NCBI GenBank assembly: GCA_026394015.1
Contig: JAPKZA010000272.1
Span: forward strand, 25,168-89,167
Direction: 5' to 3'
DNA: 64,000 nt
Origin: Acidobacteriota bacterium
GTDB taxonomy: Bacteria; Acidobacteriota; Terriglobia; Bryobacterales; Bryobacteraceae
Below are positions 34,671 to 43,611 of this stretch, piece by piece. Numbering within the stretch: the first letter of the stretch is position 1; every line of letters starts with the position of its first letter. The position numbers were made by a program, and so were the translations under genes. Below the pieces are notes generated by a model that saw only the letters and a list, made by a program, of their open reading frames with translations, searched no databases and was not told the origin of the DNA.

Positions 34671-37343
34671 ATGCGGTTCCTGTTGTTGCTGGCGGCCCTG
34701 CCGCTGCTCGCCGCCGAGTTGCGCGTCATGACCTTCAACGTCCGCTACCCGAACCCCTCGGACGGACCCGACATCTGGGAGAATCGGCGCGATCTCCTCG
34801 TCGAAACAATCCGCGAAGCCACGCCCGACGTCATGGGCACGCAAGAGCTCTTTTACCTCCAGGGCCAGTACATCGCCGAAAAACTGCCTGAATATGCCTG
34901 GTTCGGCCTCAGCCGCCGCGGCAACAAAGAGGACGAACACATGGGCGTCTTCTACAAAAAAGCGCGTCTCCGCGTCGAAGACTCCGGCAACTTCTGGCTC
35001 TCGGAAACGCCCAACGTCCCCGGCTCCAGCTCCTGGAACATCTCCCTGCCCCGCATGGTCACGTGGGCCGTCTTTACCGATCTCCAAACCCAGCGCCGCT
35101 TCACCTACTACAACACCCACTTCGCCCACCGCGGCCAACTCGACGAACCGGCCCGTATCGAATCCGCCAAACTCATCGCCGCGCGGATCGGCCTCGCCGC
35201 GCCCTTCATTCTCACCGGCGATTTCAATGCCCCGCCCACGAGCGAAGCCTATCGCGTCCTCACCGCCACCCTCGCCGATGCCAAGACCGCTGCCGCCGCC
35301 TCCAGCGGCCCCGAAGGCACCTTCCACGGCTTCAAAGGCACCGTCGGCCCCGCCCGCATCGACTGGATCCTCTTCCGTGCCCCGCAGTGGAAAGTAAAGC
35401 GTGTCGACGCCCTCACGAAGAACCGCGCCGGCCGCTATCCCAGCGATCACCTCCCCGTCCTCGCCATCTTTGACACCGGCACCGAACCCGAGTTCGACCT
35501 GCTCCTCAAAGGCGGCACCGTCATCGATCCCAAGAACCAGCTCAACGCCCTCCGCGACGTCGCTATCACCGGCAAAACCATCGCCGCCGTCGCCGAAAAC
35601 ATCCCCCGCGAAAAAGCCAAGCGCGTCGTCGATGTCAGCGGCCTCTACGTCGTACCCGGGTTGATCGACATGCATACCCATGTCTACACCGGCTCAAACG
35701 GCCCCGTGCTCGCCGGCGGCGATAGCTCCGTGCCCGCCGACATGCACAGCTTCCGCGCCGGAGTCACCACCGTCGTCGACGCCGGCAGCTCCGGCTGGAA
35801 AAACTTCCCCGACTTTCGGGACAGACTGATCCGTCCCGCCCACACCCGCATCCTGGCGTTCCTGAACATCGCCGGTGGAGGTATGGGCCCGGCCAACGAA
35901 CAGGATCAACAGGACTACGACCCCGTCGCCGCGGCCCAAATGGTCGAAGCCAATCGCGATCTCCTAGTCGGCATCAAAACCGCCCACTGGGCCGCCCCCG
36001 ATTGGACCGCCGTCGATCGTGCCGTAAAAGCGGCCGACCTCGCCAAAGTGCCGCTGATGGTCGATTTCGGCATCATCCACATCGAACGCCCCCATCGCGA
36101 TCTCTTCCTCGATAGGCTCCGCCCCGGCGATATCTACACCCACATGTACCGCCCCTTCGATCCCGTGCTCGATGCGGACGGAAAGCTGCGCCCCTACTAC
36201 CGCAACGCCCGCGATCGCGGCATCTTGTTCGACGTCGGCCACGGCTCCGGCTCCCTGCTTTTCAAATGGGCCGTCCCCGCCATGCGCCAGGGCTTTGCGC
36301 CCGATACCATCTCCACTGACCTCCACGTCAGCAGCGCCAACGGAGGCATGAAAACCATGCTCGGGACCATGTCGAAATTCCTGAACCTCAACATGCCCCT
36401 CGCCGACGTCATCCGCGCCTCCACCTGGGCGCCCGCCCAAGCCATCCATCGTCCCGCCCTCGGCCATTTGACCGTCGGCAGCGAGGCGGACGTCGCCGTC
36501 CTCCGCCTCGAAAAAGGCCAGTTCGGCTTCCTCGACGTCGGCGGCTCCAAAATCGTCGGCACCCGGCAACTCGCAAGCGAACTCACCCTCCGCGCCGGAA
36601 AAATCGTCTGGGATCAAAACGGGATCGCCGCCGACCCCTGGGAAAAGCAAACCGCCGAAACCTTCGAATACAAGCCCGGACTCTCGCTCACCATGCTCGG
36701 ACGCGGCGCCGTCCCCCGTCCCGCCGTCCTCTGGATCCATGGCGGCGGTTGGACCGGCGGACGGCCGGAGATGTTCCTCCCGGCGGTGGAATACACGGCG
36801 TCCCAAGGCGCCGTGGGCTTCACCCTCCAATATCGCCTCGGCTCAGTCGGGCCCGCCGTCGAAGACGTCGAAGCCGCCCTCATCTGGATCCGCCGCCATG
36901 CCACTGAATTCGGAGTCGATCCCCAGCGCATCATCGCCGCCGGCGACAGCGCCGGGGGCCATCTGGCGCTCGCCTTGGGCACGGTCACGCGGGAGCGCGC
37001 CAACGCTATCGTCGCCTTCAACCCCATCCCCGACCTCACCGGGAAATGGGCCAACCGCGCGAGCTCCCCCGAACAGGCCCGCCGCCTCTCGCCCCTCTTC
37101 CAGATCGACGCCCAAACCCCGCCCGTCCTCATCCTCCACGGCCAGAAAGATACGGTAGTGCCCTACCAGGAAGCCGAACGCTTTCGCGCCGCCCATCCCA
37201 AAACGAAGCTGATCCTTTATCCCGATTCGCAGCACGCCTTCGTCGTACCCGGCTACACCGCGACCCCGCAAGAAGTAGACCGCGCCATGAACGACGCCTT
37301 CAACTGGCTCCGCGAATCCGCCCTGCTCCCCCGCCAGCACTAG
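34671..37343 (+). CDS. Three-enzyme fusion: EEP phosphatase/nuclease - amidohydrolase - alpha/beta hydrolase
   Basis: 890 residues from the ATG at 34671, with a signal peptide (MRFLLLLAALPLLAA). Residues about 17-270 are an endonuclease/exonuclease/phosphatase domain with MTFNVRYP, the metal glutamate in GTQELF, THFAHRG, TGDFNAPP and SDHLPV. Residues about 275-655 are an amidohydrolase with GLIDMHTHV, VGIKTAHW, FDVGHGSGS and STDLH. Residues about 665-890 are an alpha/beta hydrolase with oxyanion HGGGW, nucleophile GDSAGG, acid QKDTVV and SQHAF. All three active sites look intact. I know no named protein with this order; a scavenging role outside the cytoplasm is inferred. Confidence 0.82.
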   Translation: MRFLLLLAALPLLAAELRVMTFNVRYPNPSDGPDIWENRRDLLVETIREATPDVMGTQELFYLQGQYIAEKLPEYAWFGLSRRGNKEDEHMGVFYKKARLRVEDSGNFWLSETPNVPGSSSWNISLPRMVTWAVFTDLQTQRRFTYYNTHFAHRGQLDEPARIESAKLIAARIGLAAPFILTGDFNAPPTSEAYRVLTATLADAKTAAAASSGPEGTFHGFKGTVGPARIDWILFRAPQWKVKRVDALTKNRAGRYPSDHLPVLAIFDTGTEPEFDLLLKGGTVIDPKNQLNALRDVAITGKTIAAVAENIPREKAKRVVDVSGLYVVPGLIDMHTHVYTGSNGPVLAGGDSSVPADMHSFRAGVTTVVDAGSSGWKNFPDFRDRLIRPAHTRILAFLNIAGGGMGPANEQDQQDYDPVAAAQMVEANRDLLVGIKTAHWAAPDWTAVDRAVKAADLAKVPLMVDFGIIHIERPHRDLFLDRLRPGDIYTHMYRPFDPVLDADGKLRPYYRNARDRGILFDVGHGSGSLLFKWAVPAMRQGFAPDTISTDLHVSSANGGMKTMLGTMSKFLNLNMPLADVIRASTWAPAQAIHRPALGHLTVGSEADVAVLRLEKGQFGFLDVGGSKIVGTRQLASELTLRAGKIVWDQNGIAADPWEKQTAETFEYKPGLSLTMLGRGAVPRPAVLWIHGGGWTGGRPEMFLPAVEYTASQGAVGFTLQYRLGSVGPAVEDVEAALIWIRRHATEFGVDPQRIIAAGDSAGGHLALALGTVTRERANAIVAFNPIPDLTGKWANRASSPEQARRLSPLFQIDAQTPPVLILHGQKDTVVPYQEAERFRAAHPKTKLILYPDSQHAFVVPGYTATPQEVDRAMNDAFNWLRESALLPRQH

Positions 37344-37396
37344 GTGGAAGCGGAAACGAAGTGCTAAGATCGCTCAATATTGACGAGGTGGAATCT

Positions 37397-38083
37397 ATGC
37401 CGTCTTATTCACTTACCCAGTTTTCCAGCGATGTCGTGAAGCCCGAAAATGCCGCGGGCGTCGTTTCTATCTGCCGAAAGCTACAAATGGACGTAGCGTT
37501 GGCGAATTGGTCTGCAGGCATTGAAGCCAAGCTGCAAAAGGGTGAAGCGTATTGGGACCTTGCCTGCGCGTTACGGCAGATTGCGACTGGCCTGCAGCCC
37601 AGGAACTATTTGGAGATCGGCGTACGGCTCGGAAGTTCGACGGCAATGGTGGCCGCGACGGTACCACAGGTAAACATTGTCGCCTTCGATCTTTGGATCT
37701 CTCCCTATGCGGGGCTAGATAATCCAGGCCCGGACTTTGTAAGGAGCCAGTTAAAGGGCGTAGGTCATCAGAACGAAGTGACGTTTGTCGATGGGGACAG
37801 CAAAGTAACGGTACCCCTCTACTTGGCGACGCATCCCGACGTTCGTTTCGACGTCGTAACCGTCGATGGGGACCATACCGACGAAGGAGCTTGGGCCGAC
37901 TTGACGTCTGTGGCCGAAGTGGTTGTCGCAGGTGGCTATCTGCTCATCGATGACCTGGTGCTTCCGTGCCACACTCTGCTGCGCGTCTGGCGGCGGTTCC
38001 AGGAAGAGTATGGTGACCGGTTTGAGTTCCTTGAGAATCTCACTGACCATTACGGCACCGGGGTGGCTCGGCGGAAGGAGTAG
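37397..38083 (+). CDS. Class I SAM-dependent methyltransferase (Methyltransf_24-like)
   Basis: 228 residues from the ATG at 37397, with GAGGTGG five bases upstream. The SAM motif is NYLEIGVRLGSSTAMVA; DVVTVDGDHTDEGAWADL follows, as in the Methyltransf_24 and rhamnosyl O-methyltransferase groups. Substrate unknown. Base use differs from its neighbours, with lower GC and little of their C-ending codon preference, which suggests later acquisition. It converges with the TonB receptor gene with 8 bases between. Confidence 0.75.
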   Translation: MPSYSLTQFSSDVVKPENAAGVVSICRKLQMDVALANWSAGIEAKLQKGEAYWDLACALRQIATGLQPRNYLEIGVRLGSSTAMVAATVPQVNIVAFDLWISPYAGLDNPGPDFVRSQLKGVGHQNEVTFVDGDSKVTVPLYLATHPDVRFDVVTVDGDHTDEGAWADLTSVAEVVVAGGYLLIDDLVLPCHTLLRVWRRFQEEYGDRFEFLENLTDHYGTGVARRKE

Positions 38084-38091
38084 GCCGGACT

Positions 38092-40602
38092 TTACCACTG
38101 CAGCGACACGTTAAATCGAAACGCCCGTCCGTCGTTCAAAGTATTCGTAATGAACCCAAACTCCGGGGTGCCCAGAATGCTCCCCGGTTCGGCGAACTGC
38201 GGCGTGTTCAACAGGTTGATCGACTCTGCGCGGAGCAGCAACTGCCAATCGCGCCGCAGCTTCCACGTCTTCGCCAACGCCGCGTTCACGTTCCGTATGG
38301 CCCCCTTGCGGAAGACGTTCGCACCCAGGTTCCCCGCCTCCGCGCCCGGCGAGATGGTCGCAAAAGCGCTCCGCGGCAGCCGCGCTACCGACGTGTCGGG
38401 ATTACCGAAGCTCCGGCCCAAAATCGAAGGATCAACCAAGTTCGGTCGGTCCCCGCCATTCCCGTCCACGTTGCCAAACCCGGGACCATCCAACGTCGTC
38501 AGATTGAACGGCGTACCTTGCTTGAGTAGCGCCACCATGCTGATCGTCCAACCCTTCGGCAGGTCGTAGCTGACCCGCGCCAAAAAGGCATGGGGCTGAT
38601 CAAACTGGCTGCGGGATTTCCGATCTCGATGCGTCTCAAACTCGCTCTGGCTCCGCGACAGACGCGAGTCGGCGTCGTAGGCTGTGTTCGTGTAGTCGGC
38701 CCCCAGGTCCATCGCTTTACTGAACCAATACGCCGTATCCACAGTGAACCGCTTCACCTTCGGCGCCACCAGCGTCACCCGGCCCGCGTCAAAATAGCCC
38801 CGCGATCCGTTCAGCACCCACCGCACATCCGCCAGCACGGCATTGGCGCGGCGCTCGTTGATCGTCGCCGTCGTCAGCGGAATCCCCGGCGTCGGATGGG
38901 CTCGATTCAAGTACCACATGATCGGCAGTTTGTGCGCCCGGCTGCCCACGTAGCCGGCCTGCATCCGCCAACCCCCGCCCAGCTCCCGCTCCCAACTGAA
39001 GTTGTACTGGTAGTGGTAGGGAGTCGCCAACTCCGGATCCAGCAGATACAAATTCCCCTTCGGCGTCCCATTAATCCCGCTCCCCAGCGGGTTCAACAGA
39101 TCCGGGGCCAGAATCACCAGCTTCACGCTCCGGGGCGGCGAAAAACGAACCTGCGAATACGACACCGGCAAAATCTCGCCGAACTGCACCCCCGCCGCCC
39201 CGCGCAGAACGCCCGCCTTCCCCGGCAACTGGTAGGCAAACCCCACCCGGGGTGCCAGATTGTTCCGGTCAGCGCCATACGGGATCTCGTTCAAGCCATG
39301 GACCTCGTTCGGTCGACCCACGAACTCCCATCGCAGGCCAAACTGAACCGTCAGGTTGGTCGATACCTTCCACGAATCCTGTGCGTATAGCACGCCCATC
39401 GTCTGCCGAAACCCGCGGTGGACATTGCCCACCGATGCCAAATACTGCGACGGAGTGCCGAGCCGCAAGTTCTCAATCCCCGTCCGCCCAAAATCGTTCG
39501 AAAACGTAACCACCCCCCGATGGGCGTCACTTTCAATGCCGTTGAACTGCCGGCGCGTCAGCCCCCCGCCCGCGCTTATCGTGTGCCGGCCAAAGCTCGC
39601 CGCATATTGCGCCTCCTGCCGGAAAATATTCTGCGCCCGGTCGATCGGGATCGCCGCCAACGGCCCTAGCGTTCCCAGCCCCGCCGTCGATACCATTGCG
39701 CCCACCGCGTTCGGCTCCGGCACGAGCAATGAGCCCACCCGGTCAAAGCCCGTCGAAAGCTGCAGCTTGCCTCCATAATTCCACGTCAAACGAGCCCGAT
39801 GCGAACGCGTCGTCGTGTCTGGATTCTGGCCCGCGATCAGTTGAAACGCGTCAACAGTCTGCCCGGTGAACTGGTACGTTCCGAAAACTCGATTCTTCGC
39901 CCCCAAGTCTTGCTCCCAGCGAACGCCCCCGTCGTTACTATCCACCCGCTGCGGCGCGTTCGTATTCAGTTGCCGCGTCCCGTTATTGCGGTTTGGCAAC
40001 TCCGGCCCAAAGGCGTTGAGATACCGTTGCACCAATTGCCGTCGCGCGGGCTCCATCACGAGCGCCGTCCGCTCGTCCGCGTAGGGCACCAAAACGTTGC
40101 CGTTCACCTGTCCCCGCAGCTTCTCTTGCGTGCCCTGCAACGAAACGAACGCGTTCCGCCAAGGGCTCCAGCCTGTCTGGAATCCGTAGCGATTCTCCCG
40201 CGCCGGCTTCACGTCACCGACCTGAAAAAAGGCCCGCGCCGAAAAAATGCTGTTCTGGTGATTGGCAAATGCGTTGCCGTGCCATCCCGCGCGCCCCTGC
40301 GCCGCGACCGTTAACGGCCCTGCCGACCCAAGCCCAAACTCCGACCCGAAATATCCCCGCTCTGCCCGAAACTCCTGCACCAGCGTCGCCGTCGCGCCCA
40401 GGCGAACGTTCAGCTCTTTCAGCGCGTTGTTGTCCACCAGATTGAACTGGATATTCTCGTTGCGCCGACTCTCGCCCTTGGCCGCGTCCTCTTTCCCGAG
40501 CAGATTCAACTCCACTCGCTTCTGCGCCTCATTGGCCTCGGGCTTCTGGGCCCAAATGGCCCCGGCGGCGCTCATCAGGAAAAACAAAAGTGAGTATTTC
40601 AA
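38092..40602 (-). CDS. TonB-dependent receptor-like outer-membrane beta-barrel protein
   Basis: 836 residues with a signal peptide (MKYSLLFFLMSAAGAIWA). The long body alternates strands and ends in aromatic FRFNVSLQW, the usual signal for outer-membrane insertion. Segments such as GVLYAQDSWKVSTNLTVQFGLRWEFVGRP and NLAPRVGFAYQLPGK are typical of the Oar-like acidobacterial receptors. The usual N-terminal carboxypeptidase-regulatory domain is missing, so it is shorter than the oar-like protein at 55.4 kb. Its start overlaps the REC-XRE regulator stop as ATGA. Confidence 0.85.
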   Translation of the reverse strand: MKYSLLFFLMSAAGAIWAQKPEANEAQKRVELNLLGKEDAAKGESRRNENIQFNLVDNNALKELNVRLGATATLVQEFRAERGYFGSEFGLGSAGPLTVAAQGRAGWHGNAFANHQNSIFSARAFFQVGDVKPARENRYGFQTGWSPWRNAFVSLQGTQEKLRGQVNGNVLVPYADERTALVMEPARRQLVQRYLNAFGPELPNRNNGTRQLNTNAPQRVDSNDGGVRWEQDLGAKNRVFGTYQFTGQTVDAFQLIAGQNPDTTTRSHRARLTWNYGGKLQLSTGFDRVGSLLVPEPNAVGAMVSTAGLGTLGPLAAIPIDRAQNIFRQEAQYAASFGRHTISAGGGLTRRQFNGIESDAHRGVVTFSNDFGRTGIENLRLGTPSQYLASVGNVHRGFRQTMGVLYAQDSWKVSTNLTVQFGLRWEFVGRPNEVHGLNEIPYGADRNNLAPRVGFAYQLPGKAGVLRGAAGVQFGEILPVSYSQVRFSPPRSVKLVILAPDLLNPLGSGINGTPKGNLYLLDPELATPYHYQYNFSWERELGGGWRMQAGYVGSRAHKLPIMWYLNRAHPTPGIPLTTATINERRANAVLADVRWVLNGSRGYFDAGRVTLVAPKVKRFTVDTAYWFSKAMDLGADYTNTAYDADSRLSRSQSEFETHRDRKSRSQFDQPHAFLARVSYDLPKGWTISMVALLKQGTPFNLTTLDGPGFGNVDGNGGDRPNLVDPSILGRSFGNPDTSVARLPRSAFATISPGAEAGNLGANVFRKGAIRNVNAALAKTWKLRRDWQLLLRAESINLLNTPQFAEPGSILGTPEFGFITNTLNDGRAFRFNVSLQW

Positions 40603-41228
40603 AAGTCGATCGCTTCCAAAACTTCGGACGGTTTCTTGTCAAAGGCTTTCGAGATGGAAAGCAGGCTCTCCATGCTCGGCAGATGCGTACCCCGCTCAAT
40701 CGCGCTGATCTGCGACACGCTCAATTTCGTCGTCGCCGCCAAGTCCTTCAGCGACCAATCCCGCTCCACCCGCAGCATCTTGATCCGGTGCCCGAGCCGC
40801 TCCCGCAGTCGGTCCTGCGGCGTCTTTCCGAGTCCAAACGTGTCGATCGCATTCCGCAACGTCTGCCGCAACTGCGCCAGCGAAAACGGCTTCGACAGAT
40901 AGTCGAAAACGTTCATCTTGAACGTCAACCGCATATCTTCGAGTGAGGGATAGCCCGTGACCACAATCACGCATAACCCCGGCCATCGGGTCTGCAACTG
41001 CTCCAACACCCGATCGCCTTTGAAATCCCCCATCTTCATATCCAGCAGCACAATGTCCGGTAGGTGCTGCTCGTTAAACGCAAACAAATCGTCCGGGTGC
41101 GCAAACAGACGGACCGTGTAACTCCCCTCGTCCGTTAGGAAATCTTCCATGTAGTTGCGGAAGTCAAGGTCGTCGTCGAGGATGGCAATCTCAATCTTGA
41201 GGTCTGTGTGCGGGGCCTCAGCGGGCAT
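40599..41228 (-). CDS. Response regulator with receiver and XRE-type helix-turn-helix
   Basis: 209 residues. The receiver (about 10-130) has the acidic cluster LDDDLDF, phosphoacceptor in IVLLDMKMGD, VVTGYPS and LSKPFSL. The output domain (about 145-205) is a Cro/C1-type HTH: RIKMLRVERDWSLKDLAATTKLSVSQISAIERG in sequence order. REC joined to XRE is uncommon; most response regulators use OmpR, NarL or NtrC outputs. It overlaps the histidine kinase stop by 11 bases and the receptor start by 4. Confidence 0.88.
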   Translation of the reverse strand: MPAEAPHTDLKIEIAILDDDLDFRNYMEDFLTDEGSYTVRLFAHPDDLFAFNEQHLPDIVLLDMKMGDFKGDRVLEQLQTRWPGLCVIVVTGYPSLEDMRLTFKMNVFDYLSKPFSLAQLRQTLRNAIDTFGLGKTPQDRLRERLGHRIKMLRVERDWSLKDLAATTKLSVSQISAIERGTHLPSMESLLSISKAFDKKPSEVLEAIDF

Positions 41229-42720
41229 AAACGTTGCCTTCCTCCGTTGGATTGGCAGGGATCATCACGGGTGCCTCCGGCAATCGAATCTCGAGCCGGG
41301 CGCCCCCTCCGATCTTGTTGCAGGCCGTGATAGTCCCGCCATGCTGCTGCACGATTCCTTCCGATACCGTCAAACCCAAGCCGGTTCCTTTGGAGTCGAG
41401 CTTCGTCGAAATAAACGCTTCGAAAATATCGGGCAAAACATCCGGCGAAATTCCAGGTCCATTGTCCTCGAAAGCCAGAACCCACCAGCGTTCGGCGTTC
41501 TTCATCTCTAATGTCGCCTGCACAACAATTTCTCCTGCGCCGTCCGGCACCGCCTGCAAAGCGTTCCGTACCAAGTTGACAAACACCTGCGTCAGTCGGT
41601 CCGCGTTGCCATAGATCCGGCACTCAGGCGGAACCCGATCTTGAAAGGCCGTTCGACTCGCCTTCTCATCCAGCGAAACCAACTGCCACGCCTCCTCCAC
41701 GAGCTCCCTCACCGCTACCTCTTGCTTCTCCTCCCGACGCACCCGCGAAAAATCCAGCAGCCCCTCGCTAATCGTTTTCAACCGCGCCGCCACCCGCTGC
41801 ATCCTCCGCAGGCGATCCTGCGCGGCTACCCCTCCCACCGTCTCCAGTAGCTTTTCAATCGATCCCTGCAGAACCGCCAACGGCGTATTCAACTCGTGCG
41901 CCACCCCGGCGCTCAACATGCCCAGACTCACCAGACGGTCCTGGTCCGCCATCTTCCGCTTGGCCGCTTCCAATCGCTCCAGGGCCCGTTCCAACTCCTC
42001 TTCCTGGCGCCGCAGTTCGGCCACCGTCGCGTTCCTCGATCGCATAATCTGCCCAATCTCATCGCCAGGTATCGCTTCGGCCGGAATCATCTCCTGCGCC
42101 CGGTTGCCCGTTTGGGACGCATGATCGGCATTCAGCATCGCATGCAGTGGACGATACACGTACAAAGGCATGATCAAGGTCTCCAGCAGGACGACTGCCA
42201 AAACGTAGATGATCCCCAGAACAGCGAACAGCGCAACCCGAACCAGGTCCAGCGATCGCTCATAATACGCGTCCGGCATCCGGATTTTTCTGTATATACC
42301 TTTTCGAGGAAGCCGACGATAAGAAACTGTGCCGGAATTGGCTGCCTCCGTTTCGGCACCCGAATATACCTCTCCTGGATGTTCGTCCAACCACCGCTGG
42401 ATATCCGCTGAGATTCCAAGCGCCTCCGCCCCACCTTCTTCAAAGGAATACCGATCCAGAATTGGAGATTTTCCTGCGCCTACCCACGGGTTTTCGGCTT
42501 CGAACAACGCCATGACCAATGCCACCTCCCTAGCCCGATCGTTCTGTACCCGTTGCCCCAGCAGCGGAAAGACAGTAAAATATACAGCACTCGATAGAAC
42601 CAGGAAGAACAGGTTGTGGAGGATAATGAGTTTTAACCGCAGCTGCAAATTGCCGAATCGGCGGCCGATATACCCGGGAGGCCGTGCCTCCGGGAGTCGA
42701 ACTGTCCAGCCGGAACTCAT
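41218..42720 (-). CDS. Membrane sensor histidine kinase
   Basis: 500 residues from the ATG at 42720, which has AAGGT seven bases upstream. Two membrane helices (about 29-50 and 158-186) bracket a periplasmic domain of about 105 residues. A HAMP-like and coiled linker (LEAAKRKMADQDRL) leads to HisKA with phosphoacceptor AGVAHELNTPL. The HATPase has VNLVRNALQAV, EDNGPGIS and GTGLGLTV. It is translationally coupled to the REC-XRE regulator. The signal is unknown; the downstream TonB receptor suggests an external nutrient. Confidence 0.88.
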   Translation of the reverse strand: MSSGWTVRLPEARPPGYIGRRFGNLQLRLKLIILHNLFFLVLSSAVYFTVFPLLGQRVQNDRAREVALVMALFEAENPWVGAGKSPILDRYSFEEGGAEALGISADIQRWLDEHPGEVYSGAETEAANSGTVSYRRLPRKGIYRKIRMPDAYYERSLDLVRVALFAVLGIIYVLAVVLLETLIMPLYVYRPLHAMLNADHASQTGNRAQEMIPAEAIPGDEIGQIMRSRNATVAELRRQEEELERALERLEAAKRKMADQDRLVSLGMLSAGVAHELNTPLAVLQGSIEKLLETVGGVAAQDRLRRMQRVAARLKTISEGLLDFSRVRREEKQEVAVRELVEEAWQLVSLDEKASRTAFQDRVPPECRIYGNADRLTQVFVNLVRNALQAVPDGAGEIVVQATLEMKNAERWWVLAFEDNGPGISPDVLPDIFEAFISTKLDSKGTGLGLTVSEGIVQQHGGTITACNKIGGGARLEIRLPEAPVMIPANPTEEGNVYAR

Positions 42721-42963
42721 TTCTAATACCTTAATGCATTCTGCCTCCCCCAGCCTCAACCAAGTGTATCAGTCACGGAAAAATTCCTGTGAAACTAGAA
42801 TTTTTGACGATATTGCAGAATCTGTACTGCTATGGTAGACCTAGAAGGTGAGAGTAGTGACGGTCTTCAAGCGAGTCTGCTGCCTTGGCTGCCATATGAG
42901 TAGGAAATTGCGTTTAACCCTTTTTGAAGACCATTCTGGCCGTCAGGAGTTGCTGTAACGACC
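42721..42963. other. Intergenic region between divergent kinase and respiratory operons
   Basis: About 240 bases, AT-richer than its flanks, with no convincing gene. It must carry the promoter of the actA-coxD operon and of the kinase unit. The best candidate for the former is listed separately. Confidence 0.5.
42804..42833 (+). promoter_or_regulatory. Possible promoter of the actA-coxD operon
   Basis: TTGACG (42804-42809), 18 bases, then TGCTAT (42828-42833). The -35 is close to consensus, the -10 is weak. It would leave a leader of about 125 bases before actA. Confidence 0.25.
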
Positions 42964-43611
42964 ATGGAACTTAAATTTTCCAAGAAATCGGATCGAATAT
43001 TAAGAACAGTCGGTTTGGTCATCGCTTTAACGGTGATCGGCGGAGCGAGTACGCTTTACTACGCTACCCTGCCAACCACCCTGGAGCCGGGGTACCAGCC
43101 CAAGCAACCGGTCCCCTACAGCCACAAGCTTCACGCCGGCAACATGGGAATGGATTGCACCTACTGCCATACTTCAGTCTTGAAGGCCGCTTACGCTGCC
43201 ATCCCCCCCACCCAGACGTGCATGAACTGCCATACGAAGGTGAAGGAAAAGAGCGTCGTCCTCGAACCGGTTCGCGCCAGCTGGGCCTCCGGAGAGTCCG
43301 TGCCGTGGGTTAAGGTCCACCGCCTCCCGGACTATGTGTACTTCAATCACAGCTCCCACACCACCGCCGGCGTTAGTTGCGTCAGTTGTCACGGTCGAAT
43401 TGACCAGATGGTAGAAGTGAAGCAGGTTCAGACTCTGGCCATGAGCTGGTGTCTGGAATGCCACCGAAATCCCGCGCCGAATCTCCGCCCCGTTCAGTTC
43501 GTTACCAAACTGGATTGGAAGCCCGAGGGTGACCCGGCGGTCCTCGGACGGGAAATTATCGCGAAGAAGGGCATTAACCCGCCCGTAAATTGTTCAGGGT
43601 GTCACCGATGA
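42964..43611 (+). CDS. actA: Alternative complex III subunit ActA, pentaheme cytochrome c
   Basis: 215 residues. One N-terminal membrane anchor (VGLVIALTVIGGASTLYYA) is followed by five haem c sites: CTYCH, CMNCH, CVSCH, CLECH and CSGCH. Five sites and position ahead of actB fit ActA of the quinol:cytochrome c oxidoreductase that replaces bc1. It carries electrons from ActB on the periplasmic side. It overlaps actB as ATGA. Confidence 0.93.
   Translation: MELKFSKKSDRILRTVGLVIALTVIGGASTLYYATLPTTLEPGYQPKQPVPYSHKLHAGNMGMDCTYCHTSVLKAAYAAIPPTQTCMNCHTKVKEKSVVLEPVRASWASGESVPWVKVHRLPDYVYFNHSSHTTAGVSCVSCHGRIDQMVEVKQVQTLAMSWCLECHRNPAPNLRPVQFVTKLDWKPEGDPAVLGREIIAKKGINPPVNCSGCHR

Noticed and set aside
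42721..42963. Sigma54 promoter (TGGC-n7-TGC) before actA
   Set aside because: TTGGCTGCCATATGAG was the nearest match, but it lacks the GC element at the required spacing.
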